DNA of 64,000 nucleotides from Aeromonas eucrenophila (lineage in GTDB: Bacteria > Pseudomonadota > Gammaproteobacteria > Enterobacterales > Aeromonadaceae): positions 1 through 64,000 of the forward strand of contig NZ_CDDF01000017.1 of assembly GCF_000819865.1 (NCBI RefSeq), given 5' to 3'. The first letter of the stretch is position 1, and every line of letters starts with the position of its first letter. The position numbers were made by a program, and so were the translations under genes. The notes below the pieces were generated by a model, which ran no database searches, was not told the origin of the DNA, and saw only the letters and a program-made list of their open reading frames with translations. Positions 21,405 to 31,600 of the stretch are shown here, piece by piece.

Positions 21405-21989
21405 ATGACCTTGTTCTTGCGTATTTTCTCCCTCGCCTGCCTGCTGATACTGGCCGGCTGTACCACCACTCAACCCCAGCGGGATCAGGTCAACTGGCAG
21501 CAGGAGCGCGCCCGTCTGGAGCGGCTCGATCATTGGCAGCTGTCGGGCAAGATGGCCATCATCACCCCCCAGCAAAAGGGCAGCGCCCGCCTCAACTGGC
21601 AGCAAGATGGGGATGATTATCGCCTCAATCTCAGCAGCATCGTCGGCACCCACATCCTGGAGCTCTCCCGCACCAAGGGTGAGGTGACGCTGATCGACAA
21701 CGACGGCAAGCTGCACCACAGCCAGGACGCCGAAGCCCTGGTCTACCAGCTCACCGGCTGGGCCATCCCGGTGCAGGGACTGCCCGAATGGATCAAGGGG
21801 CTGCCGGGTCAGGCGGAGTTCGAACTCAACCCGGACGCCAGCCTGGCCTCGGTGCGCGACGGCCAATGGCAGATTGTCTACGGCGACTACCGGGATCAGG
21901 AAGGCTATCGCCTGCCCCACCTGCTGACCATGACCGGCCAGGGCAGCCGCCTCAAGCTGCAGATCAACCAATGGACCCTGATACCCTGA
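21405..21989 (+). CDS. lolB: Outer-membrane lipoprotein receptor LolB
   Basis: Accepts lipoproteins from periplasmic LolA and inserts them in the inner leaflet of the outer membrane. The 194-residue precursor has a lipoprotein signal peptide with lipobox LAGC (Cys19) followed by TTT, and the body has the LolB beta-barrel features [11 protein letters not shown] near residue 45 and [20 protein letters not shown] near 113. CTGGAG precedes the ATG at 21405. Its stop overlaps the ispE ATG (TGATG at 21987-21991), so the two are translationally coupled. Confidence 0.96.
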   Translation: MTLFLRIFSLACLLILAGCTTTQPQRDQVNWQQERARLERLDHWQLSGKMAIITPQQKGSARLNWQQDGDDYRLNLSSIVGTHILELSRTKGEVTLIDNDGKLHHSQDAEALVYQLTGWAIPVQGLPEWIKGLPGQAEFELNPDASLASVRDGQWQIVYGDYRDQEGYRLPHLLTMTGQGSRLKLQINQWTLIP

Positions 21990-22903
21990 TGACGACCACC
22001 GACAAGATGGCGCCCATGGCGCAGATCCGCTGGCCCGCACCGGCCAAGTTGAACCTCTTCCTGCACGTCAACGGCCGCCGCCCGGACGGTTATCACGAGT
22101 TGCAGACCCTGTTCATCTTCCTCGATCACGGTGACTGGCTGGAGTTCGAGGTGATTCCCGATAGCGATCGCCTCACTCTGAGCCCCCCTATCCCCGGCGT
22201 GCCCGATGAGCAGAACCTGATCATCCGCGCCGCGCGGCTGTTGCAAGCACGGCTGCCAACGCTCAAGGGCGCCCATATCAAGCTGGAGAAAATACTGCCC
22301 ATGGGCGGCGGCATCGGCGGCGGCTCCTCGGATGCCGCCACCACCCTGGTCGCCCTCAATCACCTCTGGCAGGCGGGGCTCGGCCAGGATGAACTGGCCC
22401 AGCTTGGGGTGCAGCTTGGTGCCGACGTGCCGGTGTTTGTTCGCGGTCGCGCCGCCTTCGCGGAAGGGGTCGGGGAGAAGCTGCAGCCGGTCGAGCTGCC
22501 GAGCGCCTGGTATCTGGTGCTCAAGCCCGATTGCCACGTGGCCACCGCCGCCGTGTTCCAGGATCCTGACCTGCCAAGAGACACGCCCAAGATGACCTTG
22601 CCCGAATTGCTGGCTAAAAAGTGGCTGCAGGAGGGGGGGTGGAAAAACGATTGCGAATTGCTGGTGAAAAAGCGCCACCCCGAGGTTGCCAATGCGCTCG
22701 GCTGGTTGCTAGAATACGCGCCGTCAAGAATGACGGGCACTGGAGCCTGCGTCTTTGCTCAATTTGAAGACGAAGTGGCTGCTCGGAAGGTGTTGGCAAG
22801 AGTGCCGGAAGGCTGGGATGGGTTTGTCGCCAAGGGCGAGAACATATCACCACTGTTCGTCACTTTGCAACAAGTCAGTGATTGGGGTATCGCCAAGCGG
22901 TAA
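21989..22903 (+). CDS. ispE: 4-diphosphocytidyl-2-C-methyl-D-erythritol kinase
   Basis: GHMP kinase of the MEP isoprenoid pathway; phosphorylates CDP-methylerythritol. The 304-residue product has [22 protein letters not shown] at about residues 14-35, the ATP loop [17 protein letters not shown] at about 99-115, and [20 protein letters not shown]. The ATG at 21989 is coupled to the lolB stop. The C-terminus is unusual: the last seven codons and the TAA lie inside the tRNA-Gln gene at 22883, so the final residues GIAKR are encoded by tRNA sequence. Some family members are about 15 residues shorter. Confidence 0.96.
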   Translation: MTTTDKMAPMAQIRWPAPAKLNLFLHVNGRRPDGYHELQTLFIFLDHGDWLEFEVIPDSDRLTLSPPIPGVPDEQNLIIRAARLLQARLPTLKGAHIKLEKILPMGGGIGGGSSDAATTLVALNHLWQAGLGQDELAQLGVQLGADVPVFVRGRAAFAEGVGEKLQPVELPSAWYLVLKPDCHVATAAVFQDPDLPRDTPKMTLPELLAKKWLQEGGWKNDCELLVKKRHPEVANALGWLLEYAPSRMTGTGACVFAQFEDEVAARKVLARVPEGWDGFVAKGENISPLFVTLQQVSDWGIAKR

Positions 22904-22957
22904 GGCAGCGGGTTTTGATCTCGCCATTCCTAGGTTCGAATCCTAGTACCCCAGCCA
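22883..22957 (+). tRNA. tRNA-Gln (anticodon TTG)
   Basis: A 75-base cloverleaf beginning TGGGGTATCGCCAAGCGG and ending CCCCAGCCA with encoded CCA. The anticodon loop TTTTGAT gives TTG, and the T-arm is AGGTTCGAATCCT. It overlaps the 3' end of ispE by 21 bases. It differs from the four copies at 28.5-29.1 kb at one base in the variable-loop region (CATTCC versus CATCCC). Confidence 0.97.
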
Positions 22958-23232
22958 TTCTCTTGGTGATTGAGATGGGCAATCGATGACGTACCGGGAA
23001 ACAGTGACAGGCAGTTTTTCGTCAATGTGCCCGGAGTTTCTCTCGATGCTCCTCTGCATTCACCGCTGACGGCGGACTGCAACCGCAGCCAGCCGTTGAC
23101 TTGTAACATCACCAGGCCGGTTGCAGCCTGTGGTGACTCCGCTCGTCAATGCTATGAATCGTTTGCCCGAGAACGATACGGGTCTGAAATCAGACTCTCC
23201 ACATACTGGATGCAACCCCGAGGTTTCAAACC

Positions 23233-24180
23233 GTGCCTGACATGAAGCTGTTTGCTGGTAACGCAACGCCGGAACTAGCCCAGAAGATCGCAGATCGCCT
23301 GTTTATCAAACTCGGCAATGCTGCCGTAGGTCGCTTTAGCGACGGCGAGATCAGCGTACAGATCAATGAGAATGTACGTGGTGGCGATATCTTCATCATT
23401 CAATCCACCTGTGCCCCGACCAACGACAATTTGATGGAATTGATCGTCATGGTGGATGCACTGCGTCGTGCTTCAGCTGGCCGTATTACTGCCGTCATCC
23501 CCTACTTCGGCTATGCCCGTCAGGATCGCCGCGTCCGCTCCGCCCGTGTGCCCATCACCGCCAAGGTTGTCGCCGACTTCCTGTCCAGCGTGGGTGTGGA
23601 TCGCGTGCTGACCGTTGACCTCCATGCCGAGCAGATCCAGGGCTTCTTCGACGTCCCCGTCGACAACGTGTTCGGCAGCCCTGTGCTGCTGGAAGACATG
23701 CAGTCCAAGAACCTCGAATCCCCCGTGGTCGTCTCGCCGGACATCGGCGGCGTGGTCCGTGCCCGTGCCATCGCCAAGCTGCTGGACGACACCGACATCG
23801 CCATCATCGACAAGCGTCGTCCCCGCCCGAACGTCTCCCAGGTCATGCACCTGATCGGTGACGTGGCCGGCCGTGACTGCATCATCGTCGATGACATGAT
23901 CGACACCGGTGGCACCCTGTGCAAGGCCGCAGAAGCCTTGAAAGAGCGCGGCGCCAAGCGTGTGTTCGCCTATGCGACTCACCCTGTCTTCTCCGGCTCC
24001 GCCGTGGAAAACATCAAGAATTCGGTCATCGACGAGCTGATCATCACCGACTCCATCCCGCTCACCGCCGAGATGAAAGCCGTTGACAAGGTCAAGCAGC
24101 TGACCCTTTCTACCGTGCTGGCCGAAGCCATCCGCCGTATCAGCAACGAAGAGTCCATCTCTGCCATGTTTGAGCATTGA
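23233..24180 (+). CDS. prs: Ribose-phosphate pyrophosphokinase (PRPP synthase)
   Basis: Makes 5-phosphoribosyl 1-pyrophosphate from ribose-5-phosphate and ATP for nucleotide, His, Trp and NAD synthesis. The 315-residue product is nearly identical to the E. coli enzyme through [34 protein letters not shown] and the PRPP-binding [18 protein letters not shown] (about residues 219-236). The start is GTG at 23233 giving (V/M)[14 protein letters not shown], the same GTG-PDM arrangement as in E. coli; an in-frame ATG at 23242 is an alternative. It follows ispE with tRNA-Gln between, and ends in a terminator at 24196. Confidence 0.98.
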   Translation: MPDMKLFAGNATPELAQKIADRLFIKLGNAAVGRFSDGEISVQINENVRGGDIFIIQSTCAPTNDNLMELIVMVDALRRASAGRITAVIPYFGYARQDRRVRSARVPITAKVVADFLSSVGVDRVLTVDLHAEQIQGFFDVPVDNVFGSPVLLEDMQSKNLESPVVVSPDIGGVVRARAIAKLLDDTDIAIIDKRRPRPNVSQVMHLIGDVAGRDCIIVDDMIDTGGTLCKAAEALKERGAKRVFAYATHPVFSGSAVENIKNSVIDELIITDSIPLTAEMKAVDKVKQLTLSTVLAEAIRRISNEESISAMFEH

Positions 24181-24195
24181 TAGCCCCGTTGTGAC

Positions 24196-24219
24196 AAAAA
24201 CCGCCGACTGGCGGTTTTT
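24196..24219 (+). terminator. Rho-independent terminator of prs
   Basis: AAAAACCGCC-GACT-GGCGGTTTTT with a further T-rich tail. Confidence 0.9.
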
Positions 24220-24272
24220 GTTTTTCTAGCCAGACCCGGTATTGCCCTGCCCCGGCAGGTTAAGGATTTCCC

Positions 24273-26261
24273 ATGAAGTGCTTGCGTCCCCTGCTACTGC
24301 TCCCGCTCTGTGCCCTGCTCTCCGCCTGCCTGCCCGGCCAGGACAATGCGCCTTTCACCCTGACCCTGGCGCACATGAACGACACCCACTCCCAGTTCGA
24401 CCCGGTCAACGCCGAGTTCAAGGGTGCCATCTTCGGCAACGCGGGAGAGAAAGACAGCCTCTACACCCGCCTCGGCGGTTACCCTCGCCTGCTGACCATG
24501 GCCAAGGCCTACCAGGCGGACGCGCTCGCCAAAAATGAGCCCCTGTTGCTGCTGCACGGTGGTGACGCCTGGCAGGGTAGCGGCTACTTCAAGCTCAACG
24601 AGGGGATGGCCAACGCCGAGCTGCTCAGCCAGTTCGGGCTCGATGCCATGGCCCTTGGCAACCACGAGTTCGATCTCGACAACCACAAGCTGGCCCGCTT
24701 CATCGAAGGGGTGAACTTCCCGGTGCTGGCCGCCAACTTGGAGGTCGGCGCCGACCCGGATCTGAGCCAAGCCCGCAACCTCAAGCCCTTCGTGGTCTAC
24801 GCCTTCGAGGGCAACCAGAAGACCCCGGTCCCGGATCTCAACCAACTGCCCAAGGGCAAGCAACTGGTCGCCGTCATGGGGCTGGTGCTGGAAGACATGG
24901 CCAACATCTCCCCCAACGTGGGTCAGCTCCATTTTCGCAAGGAAGTCGAGACGGCCCAGGCCACGGTGGATCTGCTGCAAGCCAAGGGCATCAACCACAT
25001 CATCGCCCTGACCCACATCGGCAACGCCCGGGATCTGGCGCTCGCGGCCGAGGTGAATGGGCTGGATGCCATCGTCGGCGGCCACTCCCACAGCCTGCTC
25101 GGCGACTTCAGCAATGTCGGCTGGGGCAAGACGGGGGAATACGCGGCGCTGGTCACTAACCCGGACGGGGTCGGCCTCACCTGCGTGGTGCAGGCGGGCT
25201 CCTATGCCCAGGCTATCGGCCTCGCCCGTGTCAGCTTCGACGGCCAGGGCCGGGTCATCGGTTGCAAGGGCCAGAACCAGCTGCTGGCCAGCGGCGACTT
25301 CTTCGCAGACCCCGCCCGCCAGCAGCCCCTCGATCAGGCCCGCAGCAAGCAGGCGAGCAAGTTTATCGACGCCCAGCCCAACCTGGTGACGGTGGATGAG
25401 GATCCCCGCCTGCGCGGTATCATCGACAGCCACTTCAAACCGGCGCTGGAGCAGGCCTTCGGCCCCGTCATCGCCACCCTGCCGGCGGCACTGCAAAATG
25501 CCCGTCGTCCGGGAGACAACGGTAGCGACAGCCACGGCTCGGACGTCGCCCCCCTGGTGGCCGAAGGCCAGTACTACTGGGCCAACACCCCAGCGGTGCA
25601 GGCACTGACCGGCGGCCCGGTGGACTTCGCCCTGCTGGCGGTGGGGGGCGTACGCGCCGACCTGCCCGCCGGTGAGCTGCGTCAAGGGGATCCCGCCCTC
25701 ACCCTGCTGCCGTTCAAAAATCAGCTCGCCGTGCTGACCCTGACCGGCGCCGAGGTGCGCGCCCTGCTGACCGAGACCATCACCGCCACCCTGGCCCCCA
25801 GCGCCCACGCCGGCAAGTTCCCCTATGGCGGCCATCTGCGCTACCGCTTCACCGAAACCCTGGCGGGCAAGAAGGGCTCCCTGACCCAGTTGCAATGGCA
25901 GGCGGCCGATGGGCAGTGGCAGGATCTGGTGGATAGCCAGCGCTACAGGGTGGTGATGAACGCCTACAGCGCCAACGGCAACGACGGCTGGCAGGCGCTG
26001 GCCCGCGCCCAGGCGCAGCAGGCCGAACGGGTGGATCTCGCCTGGGTGGATGGCAAGCTGACCGCCTTCCCGGTGCTGCAGGTGGTGCAAAACGGCGACC
26101 AACTGAGCGCCCGCTACGGCGACGGCCAGGCATTGGACTGCAAGGCCGAGACCGTCGACTGCGGCACCGATGCCGCCTCCTTCGTGCAGTATGTGAAGGC
26201 GCAGCGCCCGACCCTGACGGCGCTGACCGAGGAGACGGTCACCCTACTGCGGGCCGACTGA
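24273..26261 (+). CDS. 5'-nucleotidase / bifunctional metallophosphatase lipoprotein (UshA/NutA/NadN-like)
   Basis: Extracytoplasmic enzyme likely to dephosphorylate nucleotides, perhaps also splitting NAD or UDP-sugars as family members do. The 662-residue precursor starts with a lipoprotein signal peptide (LCALLSACLPG, lipobox Cys19). The N-terminal calcineurin-like phosphoesterase domain shows LAHMNDTHSQFDP (metal ligands), LHGGDAWQGSGYF, ALGNHEFD and VGGHSHSL. The C-terminal 5'-nucleotidase domain shows GGVRADLPAGEL and NAYSANGNDGWQAL. Placement near a pnuC system 5 kb away suggests a possible role in NAD salvage, but this is weak. Single-gene unit between two terminators. Confidence 0.9.
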   Translation: MKCLRPLLLLPLCALLSACLPGQDNAPFTLTLAHMNDTHSQFDPVNAEFKGAIFGNAGEKDSLYTRLGGYPRLLTMAKAYQADALAKNEPLLLLHGGDAWQGSGYFKLNEGMANAELLSQFGLDAMALGNHEFDLDNHKLARFIEGVNFPVLAANLEVGADPDLSQARNLKPFVVYAFEGNQKTPVPDLNQLPKGKQLVAVMGLVLEDMANISPNVGQLHFRKEVETAQATVDLLQAKGINHIIALTHIGNARDLALAAEVNGLDAIVGGHSHSLLGDFSNVGWGKTGEYAALVTNPDGVGLTCVVQAGSYAQAIGLARVSFDGQGRVIGCKGQNQLLASGDFFADPARQQPLDQARSKQASKFIDAQPNLVTVDEDPRLRGIIDSHFKPALEQAFGPVIATLPAALQNARRPGDNGSDSHGSDVAPLVAEGQYYWANTPAVQALTGGPVDFALLAVGGVRADLPAGELRQGDPALTLLPFKNQLAVLTLTGAEVRALLTETITATLAPSAHAGKFPYGGHLRYRFTETLAGKKGSLTQLQWQAADGQWQDLVDSQRYRVVMNAYSANGNDGWQALARAQAQQAERVDLAWVDGKLTAFPVLQVVQNGDQLSARYGDGQALDCKAETVDCGTDAASFVQYVKAQRPTLTALTEETVTLLRAD

Positions 26262-26287
26262 CCCCAATACCCCAGGCAGACAGAGTG

Positions 26288-26316
26288 CAAAACGGGCCCT
26301 GACAGGGCCCGTTTTG
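26288..26316 (+). terminator. Rho-independent terminator of the 5'-nucleotidase gene
   Basis: CAAAACGGGCCCT and AGGGCCCGTTTTG pair perfectly around GAC. Confidence 0.88.
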
Positions 26317-26457
26317 CCGTCGTTGACCGCCAGTTCCGCCCTTATTCCCGGCAGTTGCCGAGCTTTGGTTGAGTGATCGCCAGTCGGCGGCTAGAATATT
26401 GCGTCCCATTGCCCCGGACCATCCGTCCCGGGCAAGCAGCGAGTGAAGACATCAAGC

Positions 26458-27054
26458 GTGACGAATCAAATCAAACTGATTGTCGGGCTGGGTAATCCCG
26501 GCCCCGAATATGCCAAGACCCGCCACAACGCGGGGGCCTGGTATGTGGAGCAGTTGGCCCGCTGGCACAATGTCAGCCTGCGCGAAGAGCCCAAGTTCTT
26601 TGGCCATACCGCCCGCATGTTGGTGGAAGGGCAGGATGTGCGACTGCTCATCCCCAATACCTTCATGAATCTCTCCGGCAAGGCCGTGGCAGCGCTGGCG
26701 CGCTTCTACCAGATAGCCCCGGAAGAGATGCTGGTGGCCCATGATGAGCTCGACCTGCCCCCCGGCATCGCCAAGTTCAAGCAGGGTGGTGGTCACGGTG
26801 GCCACAATGGCCTCAAGGACATCATCGCCAGGATGGGCAATAACAATAACTTCTTCCGCCTGCGTCTGGGGATAGGCCATCCCGGCGCCAAGGAGCTGGT
26901 GGCCGGCTTCGTGCTGACCAAGGCCCCCAGCAGCGAACAGAGCCTGATCGAGGCCGCATTGGATGAATCTCTGCGCGCCACCGACATCCTGTTCAAGCAG
27001 GACATGACCAAGGCCATGAACCGGCTACACAGCTTCAAGGCCGAGAAAGTCTGA
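26458..27054 (+). CDS. pth: Peptidyl-tRNA hydrolase
   Basis: Recycles peptidyl-tRNAs dropped from the ribosome by cleaving the ester bond. The 198-residue product has the family motifs [24 protein letters not shown] split as GLGNPG and RHNAG with the catalytic His (about residue 25), [19 protein letters not shown] (catalytic Asp) and [13 protein letters not shown]. The start is uncertain: GTG at 26458 gives [15 protein letters not shown], close to E. coli MTIKLIVGLANPG, while GTG at 26443 would add five residues; no ATG is available. It precedes ychF as in E. coli. Confidence 0.96.
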   Translation: MTNQIKLIVGLGNPGPEYAKTRHNAGAWYVEQLARWHNVSLREEPKFFGHTARMLVEGQDVRLLIPNTFMNLSGKAVAALARFYQIAPEEMLVAHDELDLPPGIAKFKQGGGHGGHNGLKDIIARMGNNNNFFRLRLGIGHPGAKELVAGFVLTKAPSSEQSLIEAALDESLRATDILFKQDMTKAMNRLHSFKAEKV

Positions 27055-27147
27055 ATACGGATACCTGGCAAGCGCCAGGGTCACACAATATGACAGGGCT
27101 GCCCGCGCGGCCCTCAAAACAGCATCCATCACGTAAGGTAACAATCC

Positions 27148-28239
27148 ATGGGTTTTAAATGCGGTATCGTGGGCCTGCCCAATGTAGGCAAATCCACCCT
27201 GTTCAATGCGCTGACCAAGGCCGGCATCGAAGCCGCCAACTTCCCGTTCTGCACCATTGAGCCGAACACGGGTGTGGTCCCCATGCCGGATCCCCGTCTC
27301 GACGCCCTGGCGGCCATCATCAATCCCCAGCGCGTGGTGCCGACCACCATGGAATTCGTGGACATCGCCGGCCTGGTGGCGGGCGCCTCCAAGGGTGAGG
27401 GTCTGGGCAACCAGTTCCTGGCCAACATCCGCGAAACCGAGGCCATCGGCCACGTGGTGCGCTGCTTCGAAGACGAGAACATCATCCACGTCGCGGGCAA
27501 GGTTTCCCCGGCCGATGACATCGAGGTGATCAACACCGAGCTGGCCCTGTCTGACTTAGACGCCTGCGAGCGCGCCATCCACCGTCAGTCCAAGCGCGCC
27601 AAGGGCGGCGACAAGGATGCCAAGCTGGAAGTGGAGACCCTGGAAAAAATTCGCGCCGTGCTGGAAAACGGCCAGATGATCCGCGGCATGAAACTGGACA
27701 AGGAAGAGCTGGCCGCCGTCAGCCACCTGAACTTCCTGACCCTGAAGCCCACCATGTATATCGCCAACGTGGCGGAAGACGGCTTCGAGAACAACCCCTT
27801 CCTCGACAAGGTGCGTGAAATCGCCGCCACCGAGAACGCGGTCGTTGTCGTGGTCTGCTGCGCCATCGAGTCGGACATCGCCGAGCTGGACGACGAAGAT
27901 CGCGCCGAGTTCATGGCAGACCTCGGTATCGAAGAGCCGGGCCTGAACCGGGTGATCCGCTCCGGTTACGAGCTGCTGAACCTGCAGACCTACTTCACCG
28001 CCGGCGTGAAGGAAGTACGTGCCTGGACCATTCCGGTCGGAGCCACCGCCCCGCAAGCGGCTGGCAAGATCCACACCGACTTTGAAAAAGGCTTTATTCG
28101 CGCCCAGACCATCGCCTTCGACGACTTTATCACCTACAAGGGTGAGCAAGGTGCCAAGGAAGCAGGCAAGATGCGCGCCGAAGGGAAAGACTACATCGTC
28201 AAGGATGGCGATATTATGAACTTCCTGTTCAACGTCTAA
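27148..28239 (+). CDS. ychF: Redox-regulated ATPase YchF (OLA1 family)
   Basis: Obg-related P-loop NTPase that binds ATP rather than GTP, associates with ribosomes and affects the oxidative stress response. The 363-residue length is that of E. coli YchF. Motifs: [16 protein letters not shown] (Walker A, residues about 8-23), [20 protein letters not shown] (switch II/Walker B), NVAED in place of the NKxD GTP-specificity motif, and the C-terminal TGS domain with [21 protein letters not shown]. The ATG at 27148 follows a GTAAGG. It lies downstream of pth and ends at a hairpin terminator. Confidence 0.98.
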   Translation: MGFKCGIVGLPNVGKSTLFNALTKAGIEAANFPFCTIEPNTGVVPMPDPRLDALAAIINPQRVVPTTMEFVDIAGLVAGASKGEGLGNQFLANIRETEAIGHVVRCFEDENIIHVAGKVSPADDIEVINTELALSDLDACERAIHRQSKRAKGGDKDAKLEVETLEKIRAVLENGQMIRGMKLDKEELAAVSHLNFLTLKPTMYIANVAEDGFENNPFLDKVREIAATENAVVVVVCCAIESDIAELDDEDRAEFMADLGIEEPGLNRVIRSGYELLNLQTYFTAGVKEVRAWTIPVGATAPQAAGKIHTDFEKGFIRAQTIAFDDFITYKGEQGAKEAGKMRAEGKDYIVKDGDIMNFLFNV

Positions 28240-28246
28240 TCCCATG

Positions 28247-28273
28247 AGAGGCCAGCATTTGCTGGCCTCTTTG
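28247..28273 (+). terminator. Rho-independent terminator of ychF
   Basis: AGAGGCCAGCA-TT-TGCTGGCCTCT followed by TTG, eight bases past the stop codon. Confidence 0.85.
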
Positions 28274-28400
28274 CTAAGTGCTCCGGTTGCGGATCTGCTG
28301 GCAAATGTCGTAAAAAAAACCAGATTGTTGGGCTTTTGCACGATAGCGTCCAATAACTCGCCAAACGCACCCAAATTCGGTTTTTCTGGCAAAAAAAGGG

Positions 28401-28429
28401 TTGACGCCCCAGAGCCAGATACGCATAAT
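28401..28429 (+). promoter_or_regulatory. Sigma-70 promoter of the tRNA operon
   Basis: TTGACG (28401-28406) and CATAAT (28424-28429) are separated by exactly 17 bases. The following discriminator TCCGGCCGC is GC-rich, as in stringently controlled stable-RNA promoters. It lies about 45 bases before the first tRNA. The 28274-28400 stretch upstream is AT-rich without a gene and may hold an UP element or Fis sites. Confidence 0.8.
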
Positions 28430-28474
28430 TCCGGCCGCACAGTGACGAGGCAACGACTCACTGGAAGCACGGTT

Positions 28475-28551
28475 GGCTATGTAGCTCAGTTGGTTAGAGC
28501 ATCGCACTCATAATGCGAGGGTCACAGGTTCGAATCCCGTCATAGCCACCA
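28475..28551 (+). tRNA. tRNA-Met (elongator, anticodon CAT), copy 1
   Basis: A 77-base cloverleaf starting GGCTATGTAGCTCAGTTGG and ending ATAGCCACCA. The anticodon loop CTCATAA gives CAT. The paired first base and the lack of initiator features support elongator tRNA-Met. Confidence 0.97.
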
Positions 28552-28565
28552 TAAATCAGTTCAGT

Positions 28566-28640
28566 TGGGGTATCGCCAAGCGGTAAGGCAGCGGGTTTTG
28601 ATCTCGCCATCCCTAGGTTCGAATCCTAGTACCCCAGCCA
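28566..28640 (+). tRNA. tRNA-Gln (anticodon TTG), copy 1 of the operon
   Basis: 75 bases from TGGGGTATCGCC to ACCCCAGCCA; anticodon TTG. Identical to the next three copies. Confidence 0.97.
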
Positions 28641-28685
28641 TTTTTAAAGTTTTTTGCCTGTCGCAAGGCAGTTGAAAGACATTGT

Positions 28686-28760
28686 TGGGGTATCGCCAAG
28701 CGGTAAGGCAGCGGGTTTTGATCTCGCCATCCCTAGGTTCGAATCCTAGTACCCCAGCCA
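28686..28760 (+). tRNA. tRNA-Gln (anticodon TTG), copy 2 of the operon
   Basis: 75 bases, encoded CCA, same sequence as the copy at 28566; preceded by a 45-base spacer. Confidence 0.97.
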
Positions 28761-28799
28761 TTATCTCGTTCTCTTCCACCAAGGTGGTTGATGACAGAT

Positions 28800-28876
28800 G
28801 GCTATGTAGCTCAGTTGGTTAGAGCATCGCACTCATAATGCGAGGGTCACAGGTTCGAATCCCGTCATAGCCACCA
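28800..28876 (+). tRNA. tRNA-Met (elongator, anticodon CAT), copy 2
   Basis: Same 77-base sequence as the copy at 28475; it begins the second Met-Gln-Gln repeat unit, 325 bases downstream. Confidence 0.97.
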
Positions 28877-28890
28877 TAAATTAGTTCAGT

Positions 28891-28965
28891 TGGGGTATCG
28901 CCAAGCGGTAAGGCAGCGGGTTTTGATCTCGCCATCCCTAGGTTCGAATCCTAGTACCCCAGCCA
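28891..28965 (+). tRNA. tRNA-Gln (anticodon TTG), copy 3 of the operon
   Basis: 75 bases, same sequence as its neighbours; the 14-base spacer after tRNA-Met differs from the first unit by one base. Confidence 0.97.
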
Positions 28966-29011
28966 TTTTAAAAGTTCTTTGCCGGCATGTGATGCTGTTG
29001 AAGAGCGCTGT

Positions 29012-29086
29012 TGGGGTATCGCCAAGCGGTAAGGCAGCGGGTTTTGATCTCGCCATCCCTAGGTTCGAATCCTAGTACCCCAGCCA
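29012..29086 (+). tRNA. tRNA-Gln (anticodon TTG), copy 4 of the operon
   Basis: 75 bases, same sequence as its neighbours; the preceding 46-base spacer has diverged from the one before copy 2. Confidence 0.97.
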
Positions 29087-29125
29087 TTATCTCGTTCTCT
29101 TCCACCAAGGTGGTTGATGACAGAT

Positions 29126-29202
29126 GGCTATGTAGCTCAGTTGGTTAGAGCATCGCACTCATAATGCGAGGGTCACAGGTTCGAATCCCGTCATAGCCAC
29201 CA
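29126..29202 (+). tRNA. tRNA-Met (elongator, anticodon CAT), copy 3
   Basis: Same 77-base sequence; it starts a third, truncated unit 326 bases after copy 2. Confidence 0.97.
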
Positions 29203-29210
29203 TTAATATT

Positions 29211-29294
29211 GCGGAAGTGGCGAAATTGGTAGACGCACCAGATTTAGGTTCTGGCGCCCTAGGCGTGAGAGTTCGAGTCTCTCCTTCCGCACCA
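29211..29294 (+). tRNA. tRNA-Leu (anticodon TAG)
   Basis: An 84-base class II tRNA from GCGGAAGTGGCGAAATTGG to CTTCCGCACCA with a long variable arm. The anticodon loop TTTAGGT gives TAG. Confidence 0.96.
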
Positions 29295-29314
29295 TTAATA
29301 GCAGTACCAAACAG

Positions 29315-29336
29315 ACCAGCTTAGGCTGGTTTTTTT
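29315..29336 (+). terminator. Rho-independent terminator of the tRNA operon
   Basis: ACCAGC-TTAG-GCTGGT followed by seven Ts, 20 bases after tRNA-Leu. Confidence 0.88.
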
Positions 29337-29473
29337 GTGCCTGTTTTTTGCCTCCTGCCCTCTCCTTGCTTCTCTCCCTCGCCCATTTTCCTGTTGTTGT
29401 CAGGGCCAACCCATCGACGGGATTCGTCGCCACAAAAAAGCGGCCCGCAGGCCGCCTATGTCGTATTCCCTCG

Positions 29474-31306
29474 TCAGAACGGGAAGAACCAGGGGATGGC
29501 GATGACGCTCACCACCATCACCAGCAAGGTGAAGGGCACCCCGATCCGCACGAAGTCCACGAACTTGTAGTTGCCCGGCCCCAGCACCAGGGTGTTGACC
29601 GGTGACGAGACCGGCGTCATAAAGGCCGCCGAGGCCGCGATGGCGATGGTCATGGCGAAGGGATAGGGGGAGATCCCCATCTGTTGGGCCGTGCCGAGCG
29701 CTATGGGCGCCATCAGCACTGCGGTGGCGGTGTTGGAGATGAAGAGTCCGATCAGGGCGCACAGGGCGAACAGGCTCGCCAGCATCACGCGAGGTCCCAT
29801 GTCTCCCACCGCACTGATGAGGCCGCCGACGATGAGATCCACCCCGCCGGTTTTCTGCAGCGCCAAAGCGAAGGGCAGCATGCCGACGATCAGGATCAGG
29901 GTCGGCCAGTGGATGGACTTGTAGGCGCTCTCCATGTCGATGCAGCGGAACTTGCCCATCAGCAGGCAGGCGATGAGCGCCGCTATGACGTTGGGCACGG
30001 GATCTGTCACCATCAGCGCTATCATGACCCCGAGACAGATCAGGGCGTGGATGGCCTGACTGCGGGCCGGTGCCATCTCATCCACTTCTGCCGGCAACCC
30101 CAGCAGCAGGAAATCCCGAACCTTGGCCTGCAGCTGGCGAATAAGGCTCCAGTTACCCACCACCAGCAGGCTGTCTCCCATCTGCAGCGGCTCGTCCACC
30201 AGCTTGCCGATGAGCGCCTCCCCGTTGCGACGAATGCCCACCACGCTCAGGCCATAGTGGGTGCGAAACGCCACCTCGCGGATGCTCTTGCCGAGCAGGC
30301 GGGATTCGGGAATCAGCGACACCTCGGCCATACCCACCTCCCGTGCCTGATCAGAGAAATACTCCCCGCGCAAGATCATGGGCTCGAGCCGTGCCTCGCT
30401 GCAGAATTCGCGCACATCCACCTCGGGGTCGGACATGTCGATGAGCAGCACGTCCTTGGCCTGGAATTCGGTGACGCCGGAGACGGTCACCATCACCCGC
30501 CGAAACTTGCGCCAGCGCTCCAGCCCGATGACGTTGGCGCCGTAACGGGCGCGCAATTGCAGCTCGTCCAGGGTCTGGCCAATCATCGGAGAGTCCGGGC
30601 GGATCGCCAGTCGGCGAGCCCGGCCGGCCAGCCGATAGTCACGAATGAGATCGCGCATGGTGCTGCGCCCCGCCTGCTTGCCCTTGCCCTCTTCCCCCTC
30701 GCGCACCAAGGAATTGCGCATCAGCAGCATGTAGAGGATCCCGAGCCCGAGGATCAGCACCCCCATGGGGGTGAAGCTGAAGAAGCCGAAGCCGTGGATG
30801 CCGTGGCGCATCAGTTCGCTGTTGACCACCATGTTGGGGGGCGTCGCCACCAGCGTCATCATGCCGCTGATGAGACCGGCGAAGCCGAGCGGCATCATCA
30901 GCCGTCCGGCCGGGATCCCCATGCGGTTCGCCACGCTCAGCACCACGGGGATGAAGATGGCCACCACCCCGGTGCTGCTCATCACGGCCCCCAGGGTCGC
31001 CACCGCCACCATCAAGAGCACCAGCATGCGGGTCTCGCTGCTGCCCGCGACTTTGACCAGCGCATCACCCACCTGATAGGCGATGCCGGTGCGTACCAGT
31101 CCCTCCCCCACCACGAACAGGGCGGCGATCAGGATGACGTTGGGATCGCTGAAGCCCGCCAGCGCCTCCGGCAGGGTCAGGGTGCCGCTCAGCACAAACA
31201 GAATGACAATCCCCAAGGCCACCACGTCCATGCGTACCTTGTTGGTAATAAACAGATAGATGGCGCCCACCAGCATGCAGAGGACCCAGATCAACTCGGA
31301 ATTCAC
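29474..31306 (-). CDS. SLC13/DASS-type transporter with TrkA_C (RCK) domains
   Basis: Inner-membrane anion transporter of the divalent anion:sodium symporter group. The 610-residue protein has an N-terminal membrane half (about 1-190), two central cytosolic TrkA_C domains (about 205-385, including [14 protein letters not shown] and [14 protein letters not shown]) and a C-terminal membrane half. Family signatures are [14 protein letters not shown] and [19 protein letters not shown], with [18 protein letters not shown] near the end. The start is GTG at 31306, with AGGAG five bases upstream; no suitable ATG exists nearby. Related proteins move sulfate or carboxylates, and the substrate here is not known. 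It is divergent from pnuC. Confidence 0.88.
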   Translation of the reverse strand: MNSELIWVLCMLVGAIYLFITNKVRMDVVALGIVILFVLSGTLTLPEALAGFSDPNVILIAALFVVGEGLVRTGIAYQVGDALVKVAGSSETRMLVLLMVAVATLGAVMSSTGVVAIFIPVVLSVANRMGIPAGRLMMPLGFAGLISGMMTLVATPPNMVVNSELMRHGIHGFGFFSFTPMGVLILGLGILYMLLMRNSLVREGEEGKGKQAGRSTMRDLIRDYRLAGRARRLAIRPDSPMIGQTLDELQLRARYGANVIGLERWRKFRRVMVTVSGVTEFQAKDVLLIDMSDPEVDVREFCSEARLEPMILRGEYFSDQAREVGMAEVSLIPESRLLGKSIREVAFRTHYGLSVVGIRRNGEALIGKLVDEPLQMGDSLLVVGNWSLIRQLQAKVRDFLLLGLPAEVDEMAPARSQAIHALICLGVMIALMVTDPVPNVIAALIACLLMGKFRCIDMESAYKSIHWPTLILIVGMLPFALALQKTGGVDLIVGGLISAVGDMGPRVMLASLFALCALIGLFISNTATAVLMAPIALGTAQQMGISPYPFAMTIAIAASAAFMTPVSSPVNTLVLGPGNYKFVDFVRIGVPFTLLVMVVSVIAIPWFFPF

Positions 31307-31600
31307 ACTCGCTCCTTTCGTTCTTTCCCGCCCCGATGCCGGGCTGCAACCGCGTCCATCAGACCACAGCTTCCAGGCCCCCATCTTGTTACATGTCAAG
31401 AAAGGGGAGCCCTCATCATCGCACATCCGCGCCCGCATGAGGCCTGCAAAAAGTGCCAAGGCCGAATGGCGCTGCCACTGCGCAATTCTTTGACACCGCG
31501 CGGGCCATGGCGGACAAAAGTCCTGCCGTCGCCCTGGCGCTGCCCCTAGAATGGGCCCCTTCCCACGCCCCTTTATTTCAAATTTTCAAAGGAAACGAAA

